Shown in pieces: positions 19,201 through 28,200 of a DNA stretch of 34,565 bases; the stretch's first letter is position 1; each line of letters starts with the position of its first letter. Both the position numbers and the translations under genes were made by a program. Source of the stretch: Flavobacterium ginsenosidimutans (GTDB lineage: Bacteria; Bacteroidota; Bacteroidia; Flavobacteriales; Flavobacteriaceae); NCBI RefSeq assembly GCF_003254625.1, contig NZ_QJRJ01000057.1, positions 1 through 34,565 of the forward strand, read 5' to 3'. A model generated the notes under the pieces. The model was given only the letters and a program-made list of their open reading frames with translations, was not told the DNA's origin and searched no databases.

Positions 19201-19668
19201 AGTAATCCAAAAGCAGATAGAATCGAATGGAAATTACCTCCAGAAGCAATTGTAACAACAAATAATGGAGATTATGCCGAAATGAGTTTTACAAAAGCGG
19301 GGGAATATGATATTACATTAAATACTGAAAAAGGAAGATGTACGTCTTATCAAACCAAAACCATTTTGGTAACCGAGGGCGAATATGTTGATCCGGATGA
19401 AACAGATTTACAGAAAAAATTTGATATAAAGGTTTATCCGAATCCTTCTAATGGAATATTTACTGTCGATGCAACATTAGACAAAGTAATGCCGGCAAGT
19501 GTAAAAGTTTATAACCTAAATAATAATGTGGTTATTGATTCTAAAAGCGGAAATGGACAAGATACGTATTCGTTCAATTTTAGTTTAAACGGACTTCCAT
19601 CGGGGATCTATTTTGTATTGTTTGAATCTCAGCAGGGAACAAAACTGAGAAAACTGATTATACAATAA
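13261..19668 (+). CDS. Giant SprB-repeat surface adhesin with T9SS type A sorting domain
   Basis: About 2135 residues. The ATG at 13261 is chosen over the one at 13159 because it begins a clean signal peptide (MKKIILFF to AHSQ), while the upstream codons are a repeat relic. It contains 22 consecutive SprB-type repeats (about residues 25-1880), each near 80 residues with a GGxxxYxYxW core, a GxY strand and a closing QP or EP. Then come an Ig-like module, a PKD-like module, and a C-terminal T9SS type A sorting domain with VYPNPSNGIF (Y2059) and LPSGIYFVLF near the end. SprB of Flavobacterium johnsoniae is the gliding adhesin of this repeat family. This protein is far shorter than SprB, so I do not use that symbol. 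It is probably exported through the T9SS and attached to the cell surface. Cysteine placement in the repeats follows a three-repeat cycle (see findings). Confidence 0.92.
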   Translation: MKKIILFFLLLTNFIAHSQAPTGVKRVTIGNPAVIVITATEKAASGKGLANGSITLFPITGGITNGVGPYTYSWTKIGDGTFSSTAKDITGLKAGDYEVTVTENEKCTQKATFKVGEPLKELTVSYNETVINNCFGGTSTLKATADGGTLTTNGSYTYSWTITYEDNSTETKSTSSVTGKAGVYALTVFDNATPPNYAYETITVKHNPEIKVTPTTVGAKCFNEASGKITFNITGGTELTTGGYTVVVSTDYSQNNVVADPTQLKKGLYYFTVTDKLGCKYSPNPIPFEIEGPTSPVSIGSNIQQTQPSSSSALDGKIKISATGGTPGYTYTWYKGTTLINPDSDQNGEATGLDNGTYSVIVTDANGCTATKENLELKALDVAIEDHTDVKCFGESTGSITAKAVGGLGSGYTYKWYKIEGQNLIPQLPEQAQINNIPFGTYRVVVNEGQTPSVSAEYTLIQPNQPLQASVSTTKTICYGEANGTATLTVSGGTVGTGYTYLWSNGSTAKNQNSLVKGTYWVTVTDANNCSVTINNILIDQPNLIIIPTPTIKKVLINGQSTGEISLADATEGTGTLEYSWVSTNVTPAFNSNSKNITGLKAGDYTLTVKDGNSCTVSATFTVEENPKLVVSLAETSSIKCFGNTTGEITATVTGGSSIYTYEWSKLNGSTYDPISSAPSIISNQGFGKYKLTITDNVGAVESAEIDLGQPDQLTVSLASNVVNVLCYGNQTGAISINISGGITPYTYQWINSEDATFYKTSKDLSGIFAGTYSVLITDDNNCTIELKDIIVSQPTAPLAINDLQVKNLTGFETKNGILEVNVTGGTQAYTYEWRVKGTSPIIGSTNKIDQLTIGTYVLTVTDQNNCTIEKEYTLTQPPRLDITGIDMTPNTEIKCYGDTTAELTATITGGVPAYIYKWYNALDSDITLSNTNQVSNLGAGKYIVEVTDQENNILYGINEYTITQPDPLAITFTKTEVSCKNGNDGTINLTITGGSSDYNIVWNYDSANNNGKTNITDLPYGTYTVTVSDNNAVNCSITETINITEPANELAISENILPASGYGLSNGKITVQISGGTPTYTYKWFKDNTEIADQTTEVLDNQPAGSYKLLVTDSKNCTLEQTFTITEPLELKVNVSIAKVIDCFDGTGILKAAAVTGTGVPDAQGFYTYKWYNENGTLINTILNAEGTTGNIPKGKYYVTVIDSNNNQTTSDLFEITQPTQIIVTTTNKQDVTCYDGNDGIVEIDVIGGTPDIVAGAPVYTYLWSNGSTDKNQYSLRKGTYSVSAYDGNLCVGTLSNIVIDQPQDFGFDLDKIVPTIPTAGNSDGSLHIEIVGGVAPYRYVCQDSNGNIIKDVTNSNLKQVDFTNLTSSIFTISATDATGCTKSTEFDFNNNVLEINIAQSAEITCNNGKNASITAVVKGGFGIRTITWYKNNVKIPNESNALLSNLEIGTYYAIVKDFNKVEVTSNSIVITQPDPIVVTNTLKDASCLGYNDGAIYLTAAGGSNNFQYRYKSQDSGYGNWIAFDNLSATISNLKANVYDIQVQDSKGCNYTSIVNVQISEPKQLVITQKTITPTTGFGLSNGSINITVQGGTPTYNYKWFTSANAAVNGTTATASNLSAGKYYAIVTDAKGCSVTSELYEVKQPDLLVATITKINSVLCNGDKNASLRANVTGGISGYTYKWYSVPETGVLGTNITLGNLGIGTYYVEVTDSKNNISKSDLFTIDQPQQLDNTLSSDYTLCGDGKDWTITPAVTGGTKPYNYLWNTGAKTEILKNVSPGTYTVTVTDFNGCTISKSITVKAPLHLDATGVIKIPTCYGGSDATITMTTFGGQAPYQYLWNTGEKSSVLSNASAGDYTLKITDNKGCVMNYDFTIENPPKDVIYLGEDVTLCYDQSLTINATIDDDKATYLWTSDKGFKSTNAMITVSQAANYTVVVTNKLGCQATDTINISSQDSAISSEFAMSSQVFVNEKFIIVDISNPKADRIEWKLPPEAIVTTNNGDYAEMSFTKAGEYDITLNTEKGRCTSYQTKTILVTEGEYVDPDETDLQKKFDIKVYPNPSNGIFTVDATLDKVMPASVKVYNLNNNVVIDSKSGNGQDTYSFNFSLNGLPSGIYFVLFESQQGTKLRKLIIQ

Positions 19669-19761
19669 ACCATGATCATTTGATCGAAAAGTCAATTTTA
19701 ATAAAAATAGTTCGAAATATAAGGCCAGCCCTTCCCTATTTCATGCCCTGAATATATTATA

Positions 19762-22209
19762 ATGAATTTAAAAAGAATATCATTTTTTAGCATACTATTG
19801 TTTACATCCTTGGGATTTGCACAAAATTTCAATGTTGAAGAACTAGGAAAAGCCAAATTAATAAATGTCTCTGGTGGCGCTTCTGCCAGCGGAGTATTCT
19901 ATTCTGGAAATGCTGCCAGAGAACCTTTTACCTATTTCTTAAACGGAAATATCAATGTGAATGTCGCAGGATTATATAATATACCTTTTTCATTTTCGTA
20001 CACCAATCAAAGTTTTGGTTACAATAGACCAGTTCTAATGAATCGTTTAAGCATCCATCCATCTTATAAATGGATAACTGGACATATTGGAGATGTTAGC
20101 ATGACTTTTTCTCCATACACCTTAAGCGGACATCAATTTACTGGTTTGGGTGTTGATTTAACTCCGCAAGGCAAATTTAAAATCAGCGCCATGTACGGAC
20201 GTTTGGTTAAAAGTAGCGAATATGATGCAATCAATAGCGAATTGGTTCCAACGTATAAAAGATTTGGTTACGGTTTTAAAACACAGTACGCCTTAGAAAA
20301 AGTAAATCTTGGACTTACCTTTTTTAGAGCAAAAGATGAGATTAACTCACTTTCTATTCCAGTTCCTTACGAATTGGGAGTTGTTCCAAAAGAAAATGCT
20401 GCAATCAGTTTTGAAACCTCTTTTAAACTATTCAAAAAATTACAGGTTTTAACTGAATTTGCAAACAGTGCAATAACAGAAGATACAAGAGATGAAGGAA
20501 ATACAAAGGCAAAAAATGTTGCTTCATTATTTGTAAATTCTAACTCGACTACGACAAGCTATAAAGCAATGAAAGGGCAATTGGTTTATCCAGCCGGAAA
20601 AGGAACATTAGGTTTAGGTTACGAACGTATCGATCCGAATTACAGAACATTGGGAGGTTATTATTTCAATAATGACTTAGAAAATGTTACTGTTAATGCT
20701 TCTCAAACTTTATACAAAGACAAATTGAGCTTAAACTTGAATTTAGGTTTGCAAAAAGACAATCTGGACAAACAGAAACAAAGCCAGATGAAAAGATTGG
20801 TTTCATCTATTAGTGCCGATTTCAGAGCAAATCAGAAATTAAATTTCAATGTAAATTATTCTAATTTTCAATCATTTACCAATAGCAGAAATCAGTTTGA
20901 TTACATCAATCAGACTTCTCAATATGAATATTTAGACACTTTAAATTACAGACAGGTCAATCAAAATGCAGCGCTTACAGTTAATTATCTTTTGAAAAAT
21001 GATAAAAGACAGAAACAAGCTTTCAATGCAACTTTTAGTATGCAAGATGCCGTAAATCAGCAAGAAGGAAAAACAATTGCTGGCGGTGCGAGCACTTATT
21101 ATAACACAGGACTTTCATACATTATTGGATATCCACAGAAAGATCTAAATCTGACGGCTTCATTCAACAGTACAATAGGAAAACTAGATACTAGTGATAA
21201 TTTAATTTTAGGACCAACGGTTGGCGCTACTAAATTATTTTATGACAAAAAACTAAATACTTCCTTTTCTACCAGTTATAACACCAGTTTCAATAATGGT
21301 GATAAAGTCAACGACATTATTAATATCCGTTTAAACGGTTCATACATTTATTTGCAAAAGCATAATTTCAGTTTAAACTGTATTACGCTTTTCAGCAGTT
21401 CGCAAACCGTTCGCAATAATGATTTGACAGCAACTTTATCCTATGCTTATTCATTTGACAAAATCAAACTTCGCCCAAAACGAGTAGAAGAAAAAACAGA
21501 AGTTACAGCAAAAGAAGCACCAGAAAGCACTCTGAAAATCTCTTCGAAAGATGTGACATTAGAAGGAACAAAAGCTGAAATCATTGCCAATCTTGAACAG
21601 CTTCAAAACAACCTAAAACCAGTGCCAGAAGAAGAAACTGAAAAGTTAAATAAACTTTTAAATGGTGCAAGAATGGAATTGGATGACAAAAAATTCAAAG
21701 AAAAAACACTCGATTATCTTGATCAATATAATTCAGATAAAGAAATTATTTCGAAATACAACTCTGTCCTTTTTGATATCGCACAGAAACTAAACCGTGA
21801 AATATCTGCCAAAGATGAAAATATCGAAAAAGTTTATGTAGCCGCAATTAGCCGTGTCAATACAGATAAAATGCACGGAGTTACCAGCGAAGAAGCAAAA
21901 GATAAAGCAGCTTACAACAAGTATTTGAAATTAGTTGAAAGAAGCAAACAAAGCGAGAAACAGCTAATTAACCATAGATGGATGATGAGAGAGTTTGCAA
22001 TGCTTGCCAAACTGCCAAAAAATGAACTTCAGAATAATGAATCAATGGCGGCTTTCAGCAAACAAGAAGTCAATACATTTTTTGATTTAAATCAAGATAA
22101 AAAACCTGCTGAAGAAATCAGTGCACAATTAGAAGAGAAGATGATTCCATTTTACCATCAATTGGCGATAGAAAAAGCAGCAAATGATCCTATCGAATTA
22201 AAACATTAA
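19762..22209 (+). CDS. Outer-membrane beta-barrel with C-terminal helical domain
   Basis: An 815-residue protein with a signal peptide ending at GFAQ. Residues ~25-570 show the alternating hydrophobic and aromatic pattern of many transmembrane beta strands (YNIPFSFSYTNQSFGY, LGLTFFRAKDE, LNLNLGLQKD). Residues ~575-815 are charged and helix-rich (AEIIANLEQLQNNLKP and following), probably a coiled-coil domain in the periplasm or outside. It does not look like the PorP/SprF family, which is usually around 300 residues and is the normal partner of SprB-type adhesins. Its position between the giant adhesin and the toxin protein suggests an anchor or translocation partner for one or both. This is inference; no known family was recognised with certainty. 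Confidence 0.8.
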   Translation: MNLKRISFFSILLFTSLGFAQNFNVEELGKAKLINVSGGASASGVFYSGNAAREPFTYFLNGNINVNVAGLYNIPFSFSYTNQSFGYNRPVLMNRLSIHPSYKWITGHIGDVSMTFSPYTLSGHQFTGLGVDLTPQGKFKISAMYGRLVKSSEYDAINSELVPTYKRFGYGFKTQYALEKVNLGLTFFRAKDEINSLSIPVPYELGVVPKENAAISFETSFKLFKKLQVLTEFANSAITEDTRDEGNTKAKNVASLFVNSNSTTTSYKAMKGQLVYPAGKGTLGLGYERIDPNYRTLGGYYFNNDLENVTVNASQTLYKDKLSLNLNLGLQKDNLDKQKQSQMKRLVSSISADFRANQKLNFNVNYSNFQSFTNSRNQFDYINQTSQYEYLDTLNYRQVNQNAALTVNYLLKNDKRQKQAFNATFSMQDAVNQQEGKTIAGGASTYYNTGLSYIIGYPQKDLNLTASFNSTIGKLDTSDNLILGPTVGATKLFYDKKLNTSFSTSYNTSFNNGDKVNDIINIRLNGSYIYLQKHNFSLNCITLFSSSQTVRNNDLTATLSYAYSFDKIKLRPKRVEEKTEVTAKEAPESTLKISSKDVTLEGTKAEIIANLEQLQNNLKPVPEEETEKLNKLLNGARMELDDKKFKEKTLDYLDQYNSDKEIISKYNSVLFDIAQKLNREISAKDENIEKVYVAAISRVNTDKMHGVTSEEAKDKAAYNKYLKLVERSKQSEKQLINHRWMMREFAMLAKLPKNELQNNESMAAFSKQEVNTFFDLNQDKKPAEEISAQLEEKMIPFYHQLAIEKAANDPIELKH

Positions 22210-22251
22210 GAGAAAAAGATTTTAAAGTATAATAGTTATAAAAACACCCAA

Positions 22252-25200
22252 ATGCTAAAAAAACTACAATATCAACTATTTCTAACCCTTGGGTTTTGGC
22301 TTTCTGCAATGGTTTCTGGTATAGCACAAACTTATCCAGTAACAATAAGCACGCAAATTTCGCAACCATCGCCAATCTATTTAAGCAATTATGCCGATGC
22401 GACTACCATAAATAGTCCAATCAAAGTGCAGATTTCTTTAAACGATTTAACGATTTCTAATCGCCAGATTCGATTAAAATGTTATTTCCAAGGACAATCT
22501 ATTTCATTAACAACAAACGATTTTGTGGTTGGAGCACGTGATCTTTATCTAGAAGGCGGTGTGCCCCTTCAGTTAACCAATGTAGATTTAGCACCATACT
22601 TTGAATATCAAAATCTCCTTGGAATCAATCCAAACCAATACGCTCAGGCACTTCCTGAAGGTATTTATAATTTTTCTGTTGAGGTTTATGATTTTGCGAC
22701 CAACAAAAAGCTTTCTAAGAAAACCAGTGTAACGACAATTATTTTCCAAAATGATCCGCCGTTTCTAAATCTTCCTCTGAATAATGCTTCTATAATGCAG
22801 CAGAATATTCAGAACATTATTTTCAGTTGGACGCCACGACAAATCAATGTCAGCAACGTTGAATATGAATTTTCTTTGGTAGAAATCTGGGATAAATATA
22901 CTCCAGTTCAAAATGCATTTTTATACTCACCTCCTCTTTTTACAACTACAACACGTTCGACTACGTTACAATATGGCGTTTCAGAACCGCAATTACTTCC
23001 TGGTAAAAAATATGCTTGGAGAATAAAAGCAAAAGCCCTTCAAGGAGCCGAAGAAATTGGTGTTTTTAAGAATAATGGATATAGTGAAATCTTCTCATTC
23101 GATTACGAAACCTATTGTACAGCACCACTTGCCATAAACGTTGACGGAATAAGCGAAAATCAAGCTAAAGTTTCTTGGTCAGGAAGTATCGATAACTTCG
23201 ATTATCAGGTAAACTACCGTGAAAAAAATGCAGATTCGGAATGGTATAAAGTGGTAACTCCAAGAGAAAACCTTACTATTACCAATCTTAAACCTAATAC
23301 TACTTACGAATATACTGTAGGTGCATCTTGTGAAGTTGGCAAATACACTCATAGTACAGTTAAAGAATTTAATACTCTAGTAAGAGATGAAATTGCTTTT
23401 CAAGGCTGTGGCTTAAAACCAGATCCAGCAGATTTAGCAAACACTACTCCGCTGAAAGAACTTTTGCCTAATGATGTTATCGCAGCGGGAGATTTCCCTA
23501 TTGTGGTTTTACATGCAACTGGAAGCAACGGAACTTTTTCTGGTGATGGTTATGTAACGCTTCCTTTTATCGAAAAATTTAGACAGCTTATTGATGCAGC
23601 TGACACACTTATTGCACAAAGCGCAGAAGATAAAGAAGAAAACGAAAAAAGTGCTAAAGTAAATATAAGTGAAAACACTCGTATCAGGATTACATTCAAC
23701 AGTATTGGTTTAAATACTGATTTTAAACTGATTTCTGGAGAGATTATAGCAGCCTATGATCCGAATTGGAGCAGTATGGCTGATCTTGATGGCGTGTTTA
23801 AAGATGTATTTGGAAGCGATGGAAAACCAGTTGAAGGCAAGCTTGATTATGTAATAGAATCAGTAACATTAAATCCTGACGGAAGTACTACAATAAAAGG
23901 AACTAATGGCGCTGTCACTGTTCTTCCAAAATCTTCTTACGATCAAGTTTATACTGATAAAGACGGAAAAACTGTTACGATACCAGCTGAAGCTAAAGGT
24001 GAACCTACTGTTTCAAATCCAGCTGAAGGCGGAAAAGCAACCGCTGCAAATACCAATGGTATATCTAGCAGTGGTGAAGTTGTTCAAATATCTTCTTCAG
24101 ATGTTAAAATTACTTTTTCAAATGGAACTAATGCCAAATACGCTTTTGATCCACAGCCAAAAGATGGGCCTAAAAAGCTTTTAGAATCTTATGAAACCAT
24201 CCCTACTAAAACGGGAGGCACATATAAGGTAAGTTATAAAGCAATATCTGACTTAAGTGATGATTTTGATTTCATTATTGCAGAGGCTGAATTTAAAAAT
24301 GGTAAAACATTAGATGATGTTGTTTTTAAAACTAATGCTGGTGAAGAAGTCGCTACACAAAAAATCAGTGATACGAAAGTAGAAATAAAGATTAGTAAGA
24401 AATTTAATTTTGCTAAACATAGTATCATTGCTACAGTAAAAGGAGCACAAGAAAAAGATCCAAATGATCCTAGTAAAACTATTGCTGGTAAATCTGATAT
24501 TGCTGGTAAAATAAACCTTTGGGATCTAACTCAAAAACCTTCAATTAATATAACTATTTTAAGTGTCAACGGAGCAAATGCACCAAGTACTGCAGATGCG
24601 GAAAAATTCCTTAATGACGTTTATAATAAAGCAGGAATTAAGTTCAATGTAACTTCACAAAATGTCAATATAACGACTCTACCTAACATAGTTCCTTGTG
24701 GAGACAGCGGAATTATGAATGTGTATACTGATGGACAAATTAATATAATAAATCAGATTGAAGCGAGTAATCTTAAATATGATGATGAAACATATTACAT
24801 CATTTACACTGGTAGACCAGGGCAAGATGGATATAAAGGTTTTATGCCACTTGGAGGTCAATATGCTTTTGTATTTGACAATAATTTAAAAACTGCTGCT
24901 CACGAGCTTGGGCATGGTGTTTTTGGTCTTAAACATCCTTTCTCTACTGACACTGAATCAGGAAAAACGGATCTCTTAATGGATTATGGGAATGGTACTG
25001 TATTATCACATAACGATTGGGATATTATTCATAGCGGTGGATGGAAATTCTATGGTTTCCAGAAAAGTTCTTCTGGGGCTGATCGTCAAGCTAATGAACT
25101 TGATTTACTTGGAAATATTTTTAAAGTAACTGAAAATGAAGCTGCTAGTGGAAATATATTAGTAGCTCAGCTTTCTGAAAAAGTTCCTTTTCTAATTACA

Positions 25201-28200
25201 GGTTTTAATTTACACCAAACTGAAACTAAAAAATTACTTGCAACTTTTATTGGAAAAGTGTCAGGAAAAGAAGTAGTATATGAGCTATCTTATAGAGATA
25301 ATGATTATAACCGCGTTACAAATATCGGGGATAAAATGCCATATCCTATTTCTTTAGAGAGTAACGGCGATGCAGTCATTAAAATTTTGAATGACCAATG
25401 TTCTTACAGTAGAAAAACAATTTATGGCTGGAAAAAACCTGAAAACGCAACTACTGAAAATGTAATTGAACAAATCAAAAAGTATCTTCAAAAGGATAAT
25501 AATTTTATTACCGTAGCATTATATTCTGCCGATCCTTCATGTACTGTAGTTAATTCGTTAGTAGATTTAATTAACAATGACAAAAATAAATGTCAGCCCA
25601 ATATTGTTGAAGCGGACGAGAAAAAACTTACTACGCTATTTGCAAAATCAAGTTTTACAAATACAGAACTAGTCGATTTAATTGTAAACCAGCAAGTTTG
25701 TATTTCTGCCTTAAGAAAAGTAAGCTGGGAAAATATAAAGAAGGCATTTAAACAATTAAGCTTATCTCCTGAAATTAAAAATGATCAAGAAATTGCCCTT
25801 TTAAGGGTAATGGTTGCTATAAACTCAAAAAATGTACCTGATTTCTACAATTTATTGTCTGCTAATAATCATGAGATTCTTATCAATTTAAACAAAGAAT
25901 TACATGATCATTCTATTAATCCATATGATAATGAGAACTATACATCTTTCTATCAAGGATTAATGGCTATGTTTTCTATCAATAACCTTGATCTTGATAG
26001 ATTAATTCCTAAAGATGATTCAGCTGCATACAATTTCATTAAAAATCTTGTCCCTGAATCTGTTACTGGTTTTGATGAAAGCTATTATTATGAATATGTA
26101 ACAAACCAGTCCGTAAGTGATAAATTTAAAATGATTCCTGTTTTCTGGAAAAGCATATCTAATGAAACAAGAAAAAATCTGATTGATTTAGCAATCAACA
26201 ATAATTCAATGTTTGATAAATCTGAGGAAATTCTTCTAAATCTCTTCATTCATGTAAATGATCGTTATGGAATAACTGAAGAATTACAAAAAAATAATTA
26301 TAGCTTATTATGGAGCGTTTATAAAATATTGGATGGAAAAGAGAGAAAATTTTTCGTTCAAGACATTTTCTACAAAACATTAGTTTACAATAAAATTCCA
26401 AATGGTTATGCAAATAACTTAGCATTAGAAGTTAGTAACAAATACAATACGATTCCTCCTTTAACAGAAGTTCGAAAAGAGCCATACTTCATGTTCTATG
26501 ATCAAGGACTTTTTAACGTGGTTTCAAATAATGGTGCTGTACTAGAATATCATTTGCTTTCTACTAAATTATTGAGTAACCCAAGTCGAATTCTATTTAA
26601 TTGTAGTTATCAAGTAATAAATTCAAAAGACCCAAAAAATCCAATACAACATCTTTTTGATCTCGCCCCATATGATTATGTTGTCTTAGAGATTCCCAAA
26701 GATTTTACAGTAGATGGTAGACAATTCAAAAAAGGGCTTTTAGCCGTTCCTGCAATTTATGCTTACTGGATGATTAATGCTGTAGAAGACCATAATGATG
26801 CAATCTTATTTAGATTAGTAGCTGATGGGGTTGCTATAGCTTTAGCTCCATTTACAAGTGGTGGATCATTATTAACACTAGAATTAACAATGGTTTCCGC
26901 AGACATACTTATAACAGCAACTAATTATAATAATCCAGGTGCTATAAGTCCAAAATATAATGCCATCTGGGATGCTGTATATGCAATCTATAATTTACCA
27001 AAAGCCGTTTCTGGATTAACAAATTTAACACGAGGAGTTTTTCAATTTGCGGTTAGAGAAGGAAAATATATTGAAACTGTAAGAGTAATGCGAAGCAGCA
27101 TTAAAAATTTGGTTGCAGATTTTCAAAATTTAAATGAAACGGAAAGACTAGCACATTTAAACGCACTTGATAACTTAGTAGAAACAATGTCTACTGCAAT
27201 GAACGGAGGAACTCTTAACCCCGATGAAGTGAGAGTCGTTAAAAAAATGTATGATCTAGTTACTGAAGCTAGACTAAAATGTCAAAACATTGATCAAAGT
27301 CTTTCTTCAATTATAGATATAACAGTTGATAATGGAACTATTTTATTAAACAATGGAAAAGTAGCAAGTCCGGCAGTTGCAGAAGTTACGATTTCAAAAA
27401 ATATAGTCAATTTAAAAAATATAAAATGGCAACCAACTAATGTTCAAAATGTAGAAATTGTAAGCACATTTGATAAACTATCATATATAGATAAAGCAGG
27501 GCAAACGACAACAGGGGCACTGAGCATTGTAGAAGACTTAAATAATAGAGGATACTTTTATGCTACTCCAAAATTATTAGGACCTGCAACATTATCATCT
27601 AGACTAGAATCATCTCAATTTGCATTATTAAAAAGTGAAGTAAATGCATTAGATTCAACTCTAAAAACTAAGTTCTTTGAAGATTTTGCACTTGCAAATG
27701 ATGCTATTTTAAAAGAATTAGATGATATAGTTCATTACAATGACGACTACATTGCATTCAAAGAACTATGGAAAAACTCAAAAACGACTGATGTAAAAAA
27801 TTATGCCGGAGATATAGATAAATTCAAATCTTGGTGGTATCCAAATAAAGCAAAAGTTAATAATGAATTTTTTATTAATCAAAAAGCATTTGAAAAAGCT
27901 TTAAATAAAGATTACATTGAGAAATTAAACCTAGAAAAAATTCCAAGTACAGTTAGGGGTCAATATTGGAATAATTATAAGCAAAGCCAATGGGAAAAAC
28001 TCGAAGCCTTAGCAAAAGAATATAATATAAATTTTGACTCTAAAAATAATGCTTTATGGCCACCCGCAAATGGCGGATATGGAGCACTAATTAAAAGGGT
28101 ACCAAACAAAAATGAAGTATTTGACAGATATAGTGGTTCTTTTGAAGACCTTCCTGACGGGACACCAAATTTAGGAGGAGCTTACACAAGTCCTATGTTC

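Noticed and set aside
13261..19668. Naming the giant adhesin sprB
   Set aside because: It shares the repeat type and sorting domain, but it is much shorter than the gliding adhesin, and no PorP/SprF-type gene or other gliding gene is beside it.
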